In this document: positions 12,004 to 22,587 of the stretch, piece after piece
Layout of the letters: every line of letters starts with the position of its first letter
Position numbering within the stretch: the first letter of the stretch is position 1
From: Brasenia schreberi
Taxonomy: Eukaryota; Streptophyta; Magnoliopsida; Nymphaeales; Cabombaceae
Assembly (NCBI GenBank): GCA_036023115.1
Contig: JAYKKT010000089.1
Location: forward strand, 18,905,001-18,969,000
Direction of reading: 5' to 3'
Length of the DNA: 64,000 bases
Notes under the pieces: model-generated
Database searches by the model: none
Told to the model about the DNA's origin: nothing
What the model saw: only the letters and a program-made list of their open reading frames with translations
Translations under genes and position numbers: made by a program

Positions 12004-13144
12004 TCTAGACGCGTGAAAATCCCCGCCTCTCACCTTTTCAGGTACTCGAAGCGGATCCTCTCATGCGTCTAAGGCCTTATTTATGCAAACAGGGCGTGCT
12101 AGCTAGCTTACCTAAGCTAGCGAAGATATATTTAACACTGACTTTTAATCGTGGCGACTGTGAGCAAGTGAGCTCTTGTCGTCGCAGACTTCTGGCACCG
12201 ATGCGCAAGGGTCAGTCTGTACGCTTTGCAAAAATCGAGTTTTTTGGAGGGAAAGTCTACGAAGCGGTTCGAGGTGTCTAATTCAGGTCTTTTAAATGCG
12301 ATTGCATGTTTTAGATCACGTGCATTTGCACGTGCCTAAGTCTTTTCTTTTATCCCTTTTTGGGCCACCTAGTTTGTGTGTTATGAACACTCCACTACGT
12401 GGGCGAATTCGAGCGGGGCTTGCTTTGATGCAATATGCGTCCTACCTCGTGGTATGGCGTAGATGCAATGCAAACTCACGCTACTCCAAAGGGAAAACCC
12501 GAATGTAAAGACAATACTGAAGGGAAATAACCGAAGGGAAATAACCGAAGGGAAATGACTTAAAATATAAATGCCGATGGGAGATATGTATATAGAGTAT
12601 GTATATGAGCCCTTACTCGGGTCTTGCAAATAAGAGCGAAGGCTCAATGTGGGTGCGTGCTTGAATTGAAAGACTTACACACACGACATGAAATTAAACC
12701 CAAATATAAATTGTAGTATGGCCTTAACTAAGGTCTTGGGAATAAGAGTGAAAGCTCAGTGTGAGTGAGTGCTTGAATTGAAGTACTACGCACACTACAT
12801 AAATGAAACCCAAATATAATTGCAATAAGGCCTTTACTAAGGTCTTGGGAGTAAGAGCGAAGGCTCAATGTGTGTGAGAGTGCTTGAATTGAAAGACTTA
12901 CACACACGACATGAAATGAAACCTAAATAGTATAGGTCGGCCCTTACTTGGGTCTTTCAAATAAGAGCGAAGGCTCAATGTGTGTGAGAGTGCTTGAATT
13001 GAAAGACTTACCCACACGACATGAAATGAAACCCAAATAGTATAGGTCGGCCCTTACTTGGGTCTTTCAAATAAGAGCGAAGGCTCAATGTGTGTGAGTG
13101 CTTGAATTGAAAGACAACGCACCCAACTTAAGCAAAAACCCTAG
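12004..13144 (-). repeat. Element A 5' LTR, U5/R part only
   Basis: Starts at 12004 with TCTAGACGCGTG (terminal CA changed to GA on the element strand). Contains the GCTAGCTTA/TAAGCTAGC hairpin (12102-12121), the conserved U5 stem-loop region (about 12178-12232, altered in its arm), and five roughly 110-bp repeats with GAGCGAAGGCTC-type mini-hairpins (12626 to 13090). After 13144 the expected continuation, seen in the left LTR and solo LTR, is missing and B-type polypurine sequence follows. Confidence 0.85.
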
Positions 13145-13145
13145 A

Positions 13146-13160
13146 CCAAAGAGGGGCATC
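13146..13160 (+). other. Orphan polypurine tract directly before element B 5' LTR
   Basis: CCAAAGAGGGGCATC, identical to the true polypurine tract at 19640-19654, precedes the 5' LTR. A 5' LTR should be flanked by target DNA, so this LTR was probably once the 3' LTR of another element. Confidence 0.75.
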
Positions 13161-13813
13161 TGTAAACACCCCAAATCTTCTATATTTCAAAAACTCTCAA
13201 AACACCAAAAAGCTCGTTTGAGCCAAAACGACGACCTGTTTTGAAATGTGAAAATAGGTACAGAAGGCAAAAGAAGACCCTAGGCCCGAAGAGGATTCAA
13301 GCCCAGAGCTTTAGAAGCCACTCCCTGATAAAAAAACAAAAGAAAGCTGAGCCCGTTTGATGAAAAGCTCAACGGAGTCCAGAACGGCGAGACGGAGTCC
13401 GGACGACAAAGTTGGGGAAAACCTAGCACCAGACGGAGCGCTGATGAAGCCAGTGCCCGCACAGATCGTTCGCCTCGAGAAGCCAAGAAGGACTGTCCGA
13501 AGAAATTTTGATTTGGATTTGGACCATAAATATCCAGATCCAAATCCAAGTAATGAATAGTGTTTGGATTTGGGCCAATCCAAATAGTGTTTGGGTCAAT
13601 CCAAATAGTGTTTGGATTTGGATTGGATCCAAATAGTGTTTGGATTGGATCGAATCTGGACCAAAATATCCAGATCCGTATCCATAAAAATATTGGGTTT
13701 GGATCGGATACGGATCTCAAAATATCCAAGATCCAATATCCAGATCTAAATAGTGTTTGGATTTGGGTATGGATCTAAACCCAAACCCAAATCCAAGACC
13801 CACCTCAAATCTC

Positions 13814-13822
13814 TATAAATAG
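13814..13822 (+). promoter_or_regulatory. TATA box of element B 5' LTR
   Basis: TATAAATAG within CTCTATAAATAGAGG, a classic plant core promoter sequence. It is repeated at 20314-20322, and in reverse at 28166-28174 (D) and 40354-40362 (F). Transcription would start about 25-35 bp downstream. Confidence 0.75.
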
Positions 13823-14262
13823 AGGTGAGGGGGTCCATGTAAAGGGTTCATGCAAATATTTGGGAGGAGAGAGAGGGAGTGATAGACCTAGCCATGTGGG
13901 CTCATTGGGTGAGGTGGGTTCAAGCCATGTGGGCTAAGTGGGTCTAGACCAAGGGGCTGCAACCAAGGTGGGCTGGACCAAGTGGCTGCAACCGTGGAGA
14001 CGTGGGCTCAAGCCAAGAAGGACCGGCTCCAAGAGGTAAGCCTAACCTAACCTAGCCATTCTCTCTACACCCCTCTAAACCTAACCCCAACCTAGCCTAG
14101 GTTTGAACCTACCTAACCCCAACTGAACCTAACCCTAACTAAACCTAGCCCTAACCCAACCTAGGTTCGACCAAACCTAACCCTAGACTTGAACCAACCT
14201 AAACCTAACCGGACCGAGCCTGCCGTGCACCCCGCGCCCTGTCCGCGGACCCTGACGCTGTT

Positions 14263-14316
14263 CCCGCGCCCTGACGCCATCCCGCGCCCTGACGCCATCC
14301 CGCGCCCTGACGCCCT
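14263..14316 (+). repeat. 18-bp GC-rich minisatellite, three units
   Basis: Three tandem copies of CCCGCGCCCTGACGCCAT, the last slightly changed. The 3' LTR of the same element has five units (20763-20852). Confidence 0.85.
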
Positions 14317-16034
14317 CCTAGCGCTAGACACCCGCCAGCGCACAGCGCCAGGTGCCCGATTGCTGCGCCCGACTCCTTCCTGCCGACCTGACCACCCCCC
14401 TGGCCGTGACCTGCACCTCTTCCAACTACCTAGGACAGACCCTAGACAGCCCCATCTTTGCCGAACCTTAGTTCCCCTAAGGCCCTAACCGTGCCCCATA
14501 GAACCTCCCTCAAAGCCCCCTAGGATAACCCCCTCTTGGCTGCCCAAGGTGAACCGTGAGCCCACGTGCAAGCAAGTTGAACATGGACTGGCTATTTGTA
14601 AGTGTCTAAACTTGGTCTATTACATTAACTTGCTTTATATTCAATTAAATTTTGATACGGGGTTGTAGTAAAGGAGCTTTGTCTCCCACCGATTGTAATA
14701 ACGTGGTTTGACACACTCACACACACGCGCACTTGAGCCTTTCCGCTCTTAGTCGTACACTTCTTGCACACACACGGGCCTAACAAGCCCTTAATATATA
14801 GTTATATTTATATATTTTAAGTCAAGGGGGTTTTTAATTAAGTTGTGTGTGTTGTCTTTCCATTTTCCACACGCACACACATTGAGCCTTCGCTCTTACT
14901 CCCAAGACCATAGTAAAGGCCTTATTGCAGTTATATTTGGGTTTCATTTATGTCGTGTGTGTAGTACTTCAATTCTACACTCACACACATTGAGCTTTCG
15001 CTCTTACTCCCAAGACCTTAGTCAAGGCATACTGCAATTTATATTTGGGTTTCATTTCATGTCGTGTGTGTAAGTCTTTCAATTCAAGCACGCACACACA
15101 TTGAGCCTTCGCTCTTATTTACAAGACCCAAGTAAGGGCCCCTACATATACTCTATATAAAGTATTTCTTTCGACTACGTCTTTCAGATTCGGGTTTTAA
15201 GGTTCAAGCCGTGTGCGTTGTCTTTCAATATACACACGACACACACCTACATAATTGAGCCTTTCCGCTCTTAAGATATAGCCATATTTCCCCTTTCGCT
15301 ATTTACTTTACAAGTCATTTCCCTTCGGCTATTTACTTTACAAGTCATTTCCCTTCGATTATTTCGCTTCGGCAATTTCCCTTCGGCATTGTCTTTTAAT
15401 TTCGGGTTTTCCCTTTGGAGTAGCGTGAGTTTGCATTGCATCTACGCCATACCACGAGGTAGGACGCATATTGCATTGAGGCAAGCCCCGTACTCCCGCT
15501 CAAATTCGCCCCATGTAGTGGAGTGTTCATAACACACACCTAGGTGGCACATAAAGGGATAAAAAGAAAGACTTAGGCACGTGCAAATCCACGTGATCTA
15601 AAATCTGAAAATCGTACAAACCCGAATCAAATCGTGCAAGACTTAGGCTATTTCGATGCACACCCATCGTGACTAAGTAGATTAAAATTTGAAAGACTTA
15701 GGGTCGTCCAACCCTTACAAAGTGAAAATCGCCCAAATGCATGGTTTTCAAAAGGTTTTAAAACACTTCTTCATTCAAAATATATTTTGAGTTAAACTTG
15801 TTTCAAAACGAAGTCTCTAAGCGTACAGACTGACCCTTGCGCATTGGTGCAAGAAGGTCTGCGACGTAAAAATCCCGCTTGCCTACAATCGCCTTTCAAA
15901 AGTCAGATTATTTTCAAAACATACTTTGCTAGTTAAAGTAAACTAGCTGGCATGCCCATAAAGCGAAGTAGATTGCGAAAAGGTTCACTTCAGGCCTAAG
16001 AACCCATAAGTGAAAAATTTCGGTGTCTATAGAT

Positions 16035-16052
16035 TGGCACGCCCGGTGGGAC
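16035..16052 (+). other. Primer-binding site of element B
   Basis: TGGCACGCCCGGTGGGAC, three bases after the LTR end. It is the cleanest PBS of the window and is shared with element A. Confidence 0.85.
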
Positions 16053-16148
16053 CCGGGACTTAAGCAGACTTCAAACAAACGAGTTATACTCAATTTTTCG
16101 AAAAAAAAGAGTGTTTTTTCAAAAATCGTGCATACTTAGGAAAATTGC

Positions 16149-17555
16149 ATGAAAATGGATAGAAAGCTACAAAAATCTTCGTTGAGTAAACTAAAAGAGG
16201 CTTTCAAATCAGATAAATCCCAAAGAGAGCTCGATGAGATTGAAAAAATATTTCAAAAGATAGATGCTTTAAGCAAGGAGCTGAAAGCCCATCGATCACA
16301 TAGCACCTCTTCTAGGGCACATACAGATCGTGAATTGAAAACCGATCTCAAACTCAACGAAGGATTGGAGATTAGAGACAAATCCCGGCAAAGGGATAAG
16401 TCATCCACTCCTACAGCTTCAAGCTTTTCAAAATCCATAGAAAAACCAAAAAAAGATTTTTCTATTTCAAAAAACCAAAAAAATCTTGAAAATTTGGAAA
16501 AAGACCAAAAAATTGAAAAACAAAATTTTGGAATTTCGAAAACTTCAAGTAAAAGTCCTAAGTCTAGGCACACACATACAGTGGGACATGAAGTCCACAC
16601 CCTACAAAGGAACGAGAGTGAAAAACAGGAAGGTTTCGAAAGGAAACGCCTCGTTAAACCCCGGGGGCTCAAAATAGAGTTAAACGGGAAATCGGCCTGC
16701 TCTCACCCTGAAAAGGTAGACAAGCCACAAAGAGGTATGCCTGAAACCCATCCTTCTCATGACTCTTTTCTTCATGTAGGGTCATCAGATGCATTGGATA
16801 ACCCCTATGCACACACAAACCCACAAACTGTGCCAAAACTTGAGGATTTTCAAGGTGCGCCAACTGTCGCACCCCATTCAAAGGAATTTCAAAAACAAAA
16901 AGAAGTTCTGAAAATGGTAGACATGGAGACCCCTAATGCATGCATCGACATCTTAGGAGCTCATAACCCTACCATAGAAAAACCCACTTCTTCGAGCCTA
17001 GTCTTGTGCCCTGGAACCAAGGCTATGGCTTTGAAACAAAAAAATCATTCCCTAGGGGCACCACGAGTTGAACCTAGGGACCAAGTTAAAAACTTCAAGG
17101 GACCTTGCATGGCTCCCCTTGAAGTAAATTTTTCCCAAAATGGGGTATGGAACCATAAGTTTTCCATAACCCTGCTATGTCCAAAACTCCTCAAGGAACC
17201 AAGCTTGGCTTTCCTTGAGGGCAAAGTCTCCCAAACCAGGTTTGTATGGAAGCCCAAGTCTTCCATCACCCCAGAATCCAAACTCCCGATATTCAAAAGG
17301 GTATATATCCCTGACATGGACGATTCCATGTTCCAAGATCATGATTTATACCAAAACTTTTCGAAAAGCAAAAAGTCTTGGAACATGATTCTGAATATGG
17401 GATATAAACCCTACACGGGCCTGGGAACCCGAAACCAAGGTAGGCTTGAGCCTATCCTACCTAGAACCAATAGGGAACGATATGGACTAGGCTACAGCCC
17501 ACCCATACCACCAGAGCCGCCACCTAGGACCATCTGGGTCAAGGGTGCCCTGTAG
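16149..17555 (+). CDS. G-patch protein of a non-autonomous retrotransposon (gag N-terminus plus G-patch)
   Basis: 468 residues, uninterrupted. The N-terminus (LDEIEKIFQKIDALSKELK, about residues 27-45) resembles the coiled-coil start of the A/C gag. The middle is lysine/serine-rich and probably disordered. Residues about 335-375 contain two imperfect copies of a roughly 30-residue unit (KSSIT...PS.A.LE.K.SQTRFVWKP). The end has MDDSMFQDHDLYQNF followed by WNMILNMGYKPYTGLGTRNQG, a G-patch-like glycine pattern, and ends WVKGAL. Capsid, zinc knuckle and protease are all absent. In A and C the matching G-patch lies in an intron-like segment behind a TAG; here that codon is CAA. G-patch domains bind RNA or activate DEAH helicases in other proteins; the role here is unknown. 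The first ATG after the PBS was chosen as the start. Confidence 0.8.
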   Translation: MKMDRKLQKSSLSKLKEAFKSDKSQRELDEIEKIFQKIDALSKELKAHRSHSTSSRAHTDRELKTDLKLNEGLEIRDKSRQRDKSSTPTASSFSKSIEKPKKDFSISKNQKNLENLEKDQKIEKQNFGISKTSSKSPKSRHTHTVGHEVHTLQRNESEKQEGFERKRLVKPRGLKIELNGKSACSHPEKVDKPQRGMPETHPSHDSFLHVGSSDALDNPYAHTNPQTVPKLEDFQGAPTVAPHSKEFQKQKEVLKMVDMETPNACIDILGAHNPTIEKPTSSSLVLCPGTKAMALKQKNHSLGAPRVEPRDQVKNFKGPCMAPLEVNFSQNGVWNHKFSITLLCPKLLKEPSLAFLEGKVSQTRFVWKPKSSITPESKLPIFKRVYIPDMDDSMFQDHDLYQNFSKSKKSWNMILNMGYKPYTGLGTRNQGRLEPILPRTNRERYGLGYSPPIPPEPPPRTIWVKGAL

Positions 17556-17612
17556 AACCTCTAAAATCGAAACCCATGTCTTAGACCTATCTGATTAGAG
17601 TCTGATTCATGA

Positions 17613-17864
17613 ATGTTTTCTTTGAAGGTTCAATGGAAGATCCCTACTTTTGAAAAAGACAAAAAAAAATTGAAAACTCTGAAAATCTCAAAAACATTTG
17701 GAAAAACGAAAATTCCAAAAAAAAAAAAAAAAAAAATTGTTTCAAAAGCCTTTGGCCATGTACAAAGACCATTTTCGAAAAATTGTAAAATGCTTTCAAA
17801 AAATTGTATATACTCCCTGAAACCAAGTATCCAAAAAGCTGGTCCTATCCACCCTTTTGCCTAG
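17613..17864 (+). CDS. Short lysine-rich ORF, relic of the ORF2 leader
   Basis: 83 residues, very basic. The internal stretch from the second ATG region (GSMEDPYF-like context, 17635 onward) lines up with the lysine-rich leader at the start of pol in A and C (MTKDPFSKNTK). It follows a TTTTCTTTGAAG|GTTC acceptor-like site. An A-run of over 20 bases (about 17717-17736) makes its frame prone to slippage. It may be a deletion relic rather than a working protein. Confidence 0.4.
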   Translation: MFSLKVQWKIPTFEKDKKKLKTLKISKTFGKTKIPKKKKKKIVSKAFGHVQRPFSKNCKMLSKNCIYSLKPSIQKAGPIHPFA

Positions 17865-19613
17865 AGCTTTTTCAAAAATGAAAAGCTCGAGAATCACCAA
17901 AGCAAGGAGGAATAAACACCTCCAAGCTTTCTGAACTTCGCAAAATCCTTAACTTATGGAAAATTGGGGATTTTTAGAAGTAGGTTAACCCATAGTGTGT
18001 GCATAAGCATCATGCATTACACTTTGAAATCATTCATATGCATCGAGTCTAGACATCATTCTAGAAATCAAATTCAGGGTTTTGCAAAATCAAAGGGGCA
18101 ATAAGAGTCGACCCCCTAAGTATCGAGCCTTCATAGGCATGTCTCCATACAAATCAAAACCAACACCTTCGAGGCAAATTTTAAAAAGGAAATGAGAATC
18201 TTGAAAAAGGGTTAGCATTTCACAAAAACCTTTCATGACTTTGAAAAGAAAGATTTTCTTCAACTTCTGGTTTATATGAAAACCTTGATTGTGTTAGGAT
18301 AAAGAACATGAATCTCACGATGAAATATGGAGACCATGTCAAAACTAAAACCTGATGGCCATGACGATCACTTAGGGCTGGTTATGTTTCCCATCCTTGA
18401 GCAAAAAGTATCATAATCATGTTAGAAAAACCATGGAAGTGCATGGACATGAACATACCATTGTCCATCCAAAATCCCTTTGAAAAGCCATGGCCCTTCA
18501 CCATACGGCCATGCGAAATTCCCATCAAGCTAGGGGCATTTTTAAACACAGCCCCTAGACACTTTCCATGGATAAGCGAATGCATCTCCTTCGTGATTTG
18601 TGAGATACATTTCATGTGTTCATCGTTGCATAAAGACATGTATTTCCATTTTAAAACACATGGAGTGCATAGCATGCATCATATCACCCCGAAGAAAGCC
18701 CAAAAGGGTGGCAAACTCGAGTAGAAATATCCCCATGTCTTCAAAAGGGCAACAAAAATTAGAAATTTGTTGATATTGTGGGTAGAAATTAGCAAAACCC
18801 CGAAAATGCCCGAATATTCAAAAGGGTTTATGCTGAATTCTTTTTCAAAAAGATTTTGAAAAATCGAACTCCTTTGAAACTTCTTGAAAGAAGGATCGAA
18901 GTAGATTGTATAACCCCGAATGGAGGAATCTATACTTTTCAAAAAGTAGAGTATTCCAAAAATGAATTGGCTATATTTCAAAGAACCCTCGCTTACAAGA
19001 TTAAGCCTTGTTCAAAATATCAAAATATTTTCGAATAACAGATGCTATTAAGAAATAGGACGATCTCGTTTGAATCGAGTAACCAAAGGGATAAGCCCTC
19101 CCCCATCCTCCTTTATCTCCGAAAAGGAAAATTGGCTTATTTGGATTTCATTTTGTTTGAGAACTCGACTCTGTTTTGTAGGAAATGGAACTTTGAAATG
19201 TTTTCCAAGTTTTTCTACCCAAAAACCTCTATTGAGTAGCAGGTATTGAAACCCGAATGAAGGGAAGTATGAAAAATGGAAGTCCTTTTCGATACAAGTT
19301 AAAAGGAGTTCCTTTTCAAAAAGAAATTTTTGAAAAACCCACGAATGTCAAAAAGACATGGGTAAAAACCTGCTCGGAGCAACCAGCCTCAAAAGGCTCT
19401 CTTCGGGCTCAAAAACCAAAAATAAAATTTTTCTCATGCATGCATTCAAAGAGTCATTCGTGCATGATCATACATATAGGGAAATAGCTAGGAAAAGCCC
19501 CCTTTGGCTAAAAATCCCCACCTGTGGAAAAGAAAACAGGGTTTTTGTGAAATAAATGGTGCATTCTCGAGAAAATTTGAGAGAAAAACCAAAATGGGGT
19601 GTTTCTTCTTTGC
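17865..19613 (+). other. 3' non-coding interior of element B
   Basis: About 1.75 kb without a convincing ORF. It is matched in reverse by F (41010-43850) and in its 5' part by D (22588-23700). The last 500 bp resemble the 3' untranslated regions of A and C, supporting a common origin. Confidence 0.65.
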
Positions 19614-19654
19614 CATTATCCAAATACATTTGGATAATGCCAAAGAGGGGCATC
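19614..19654 (+). other. Hairpin plus polypurine tract of element B
   Basis: CATTATCCAAA / TTTGGATAATG arms with loop TACA (19614-19639) run straight into CCAAAGAGGGGCATC (19640-19654) before the LTR. The arrangement recurs in A, C and F. Confidence 0.75.
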
Positions 19655-22587
19655 TGTAAACACCCCAAATCTTCTATATTTCAAAAACTCTCAAAACACC
19701 AAAAAGCTCGTTTGAGACAAAACGACGACCTGTTTTGAAATGTGAAAACAGGTACAGAAGGCAAAAGAAGACCCTAGGCCCGAAGAGGATTCAAGCCTAA
19801 AGCTTTAGAAGCCACTCCCTGATAAAAAAACAAAAGAAAGCTGAGCCCGTTTGATGAAAAGCTCAACGGAGTCCAGAACGGCGAGACGGAGTCCGGACGA
19901 CAAAGTTGGGGAAAACCCAGCACCAGACGGAGCGCTGATGAAGCCAGTGCCCGCACAGATCGTTCGCCTCAAGAAGCCAAGAAGGACTGTCCGAAGAAAT
20001 TTTGATTTGGATCTGGACCATAAATATCCAGATCCAAATCCATGTAATGAATAGTGTTTTGATTTGGGCCAATCCAAATAGTGTTTGGGTCGATCCAAAT
20101 AGTGTTTAGATTTGGATTGGATCCAAATAGTGTTTGGATTGGATCGAATCTGGACCAAAATATCCAGATCCGTATCCATAAAAATATTGGGTTTGGATCG
20201 GATACGGATCTCAAAATATCCGAGATCCAATATCCAGATCCAAATAGTGTTTGGATTTGGGTATGGATCTAAACCCAAACCCAAACCCAAATCCAAGACC
20301 CACCTCAAATCTCTATAAATAGAGGTGAGGGGGTCCATGTAAAGGGTTCATGCAAATATTTGGGAGGAGAGAGAGGGAGTGATAGACCTAGCCATGTGGG
20401 CTCATTGGGTGAGGTGGGTTCAAGCCATGTAGGCTAAGTGGGTCTAGACCAAGGGGCTGCAACCAATGTGGGCTGGACCAAGTGGCTGTAACCGTGGAGA
20501 CGTGGGCTCAAGCCAAGAAGGACCGGCTCCAAGAGGTAAGCCTAACCTAACCTAGCCATTCTCTCTACACCCCTCTAAACCTAACCCCAACCTAGCCTAG
20601 GTTTGAACCTACCTAACCCCAACTGAACCTAACCCTAACTAAACCTAGCCCTAACCCAACCTAGGTTCGACCAAACCTAACCCTAGACTTGAACCAACCT
20701 AAACCTAACTGGACCGTGCCTGCCGTGCGCCCCGCGCCCTGTCCGCGCACCCTGACGCTGTTCGCGCGCCCTGACGCTATCCCGCGCCCTGACGCCATCC
20801 CGCGCCCTGACGCCATCCCGCGCCCTGACGCCATCCCGCGCCCTGACGCCCTCCTAGCGCCAGACACCCGCCAGCGCCCAGCGCCAGGCGCCCGATTGCT
20901 GCGCCCGACTCCTTCCTGCCGACCTAACCACCTTCCTGCCGACCTGACCACCCCCCTGGCCGTGACCTGCACCTCTTCCAGCCACCTAGGACAGACCCTA
21001 GACAGCCCCATCTTTGCCGAACCTTAGTTCCCCTAAGGCCCTAACCGTGCCCCATAGAACCTCCCTCAAAGCCCCCTAGGATAACCCCCTCTTGGCTACC
21101 CAAGGTGAACCGTGAGCCCACGTGCAAGCAAGTTGAACATGGACCGGCTATTTGTAAGTGTCTAAACTTGGTCTATTACATTAACTTGCTTTATATTCAA
21201 TTAAATTTTGATACGGGGTTGTAGTAAAGGAGCTTCGTCTCCCCCCGATTGTAATAACATGGTTTGACACACCAACACACACGCTTACTTGAGCCTTTCC
21301 GCTCTTAGTCGTACACTTCTTGCACACACACGGGCCTAACAAGCCCTTAATATATAGTTATATTTATATATTTTAAGTCAAGGGGGTTTTTAATTAAGTC
21401 GTGTGTGTTGTCTTTCCATTTTCCACACGCACACACATTGAGCCTTCGCTCTTACTCCCAAGACCTTAGTAAAGGCCTTATTGCAGTTATATTTGGGTTT
21501 CATTTATGTCGTGTGCGTAGTACTTCAATTCTACACTCACACACATTGAGCTTTCGCTCTTACTCCCAAGACCTTAGTCAAGGCATACTGCAATTTATAT
21601 TTGGGTTTCATTTCATGTCGTGTGTGTAAGTCTTTCAATTCAAGCACGCACACACATTGAGCCTTCGCTCTTATTTACAAGACCCAAGTAAGGGCCCCTA
21701 CATATACTCTATATAAAGTATTTCTTTCGGCTACGTCTTTAAGATTCGGGTTTTAAGGTTCAAGTCGTGTGCGTTGTCTTTCAATATACACACGACACAC
21801 ACTTACACAATTGAGCCTTTCCGCTCTTAAGATATAGCCATATTTCCCCTTTCGCTATTTACTTTACAAGTCATTTCCCTTCGGCTATTTACTTTACAAG
21901 TCATTTCCCTTCGGTTATTTCCCTTCGGCAATTTCCCTTCGGCATTGTCTTTTAATTTCGGGTTTTCCCTTTGGAGTAGCGTGAGTTTGCATTGCATCTA
22001 CGCCATACCACGAGGTAGGACTTATATTGCATCGAAGCAAGCCCCGTACTCCCGCTCAAATTCGCCCCATGTAGTGGAGTGTTCATAACACACACCTAGG
22101 TGGCCCATAAAGGGATAAAAAGAAAGACTTAGGCACGTGCCAATCCACATGATCTAAAATCTGAAAATCGTACAAACCCGAATCAAATCGTGCAAGACTT
22201 AGGCTATTTCGATGCACGCCCATCGTGACTAAGTCGATTAAAATTTGAAAGACTTAGGGTCGTCCAACCCTTACAAAGTGAAAATCGCCCAAATGCATGG
22301 TTTTCAAAAGGTTTTAAAACACTTCTTCATTCAAAATATATTTTGAGTTAAACTTGTTTCAAAACGAAGTCTCTAAGCGTACAGACTGACCCTTGCGCAT
22401 CGGTGCAAGAAGGTCTGCGACGTAAAAATCCCGCTTGCCTACAATCGCCTTTCAAATGTCAGATTATTTTCAAAACATACTTTGCTAGTTAAAGTAAACT
22501 AGCTGGCACGCCCATAAAGCGAAGTAGATTGCGAAAAGGTTCACTTCAGGCCTAAGAACCCATAAGTGAAAAATTTTGGTGTCTACA
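19655..22587 (+). repeat. Element B 3' LTR
   Basis: 2933 bp, TGTAAACACC to TGTCTACA. It has the same order of signals as the 5' LTR: TATA 20314-20322, donor-like site 20536, five-unit minisatellite 20763-20852, mini-hairpin repeats about 21290-21830, U5 stem-loop about 22377-22422, and GCTAGTT/AACTAGC hairpin 22484-22503. Confidence 0.9.

Larger units (their letters stand above)
1..13144 (-). mobile_element. Element A: Tat/Ogre-type Ty3-gypsy retrotransposon, minus strand, degenerate
   Basis: An autonomous-type LTR retrotransposon read right to left. In element order it has a remnant 5' LTR (12004-13144), PBS (11998-11981), gag (from 11861), protease, an intron-like segment (9524-8969), RT, RNase H, second RNase H, integrase (ending near 3760), 3' untranslated DNA, polypurine tract (2600-2586) and 3' LTR (2585 to beyond the left edge). 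The order and the second archaeal-type RNase H place it in the Tat lineage. Several frameshifts and stops plus a 1.45-kb tandem duplication in pol make it non-functional as written. Its sister copy C lies inverted at the right end of the window. The 5' LTR loses its U3 part where element B begins. Confidence 0.9.
13161..16031 (+). repeat. Element B 5' LTR
   Basis: 2871 bp, TGTAAACACC to GTCTATA (CA end changed to TA). Contains the TTTGGAT/ATCCAAA array (13505-13795), TATA box (13814-13822), a GTAAGC donor-like site (14036), CCTAAC-rich DNA (14041-14215), an 18-bp GC-rich minisatellite (14263-14316), five GAGC/GCTC mini-hairpins (14730-15275), the U5 stem-loop with GACC-CTTGC arms (about 15830-15866), and the GCTAGTT/AACTAGC hairpin (15928-15947). 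ORFs here are repeat-derived. Confidence 0.9.
13161..22587 (+). mobile_element. Element B: non-autonomous LTR retrotransposon with G-patch ORF
   Basis: A near-intact element: 5' LTR 13161-16031, PBS 16035-16052, one long ORF 16149-17555, a short second ORF 17613-17864, about 1.8 kb of 3' non-coding DNA, polypurine tract 19640-19654 and 3' LTR 19655-22587. It has no capsid, protease, RT, RNase H or integrase region. LTRs differ by roughly 2 percent in the first 450 bp by eye, so insertion was fairly recent. The expected 5-bp target duplication is absent (GCATC left, ATGAT right). The right end sits inside element D. Confidence 0.88.

Noticed and set aside
13280..13729. ORF rich in NPNTIW/IQTLFG repeats (and its counterparts at 19805-20338 and 40373-40753)
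   Set aside because: Translation of the ATCCAAA/TTTGGAT array in U3. Similar proteins appear in several frames on both strands, so this is repeat DNA and not a gene.
14189..14488. Proline/arginine-rich ORF (and 20661-21027)
   Set aside because: Produced by the 18-bp GC-rich minisatellite and CCTAAC tract inside the LTR. No conserved domain, and open on both strands.
17717..17736. Poly(A) tail of a LINE, SINE or processed transcript
   Set aside because: It lies inside the lysine-rich ORF2-leader relic of B at the place where A and C have A-rich coding sequence. No target duplication or LINE sequence is nearby.
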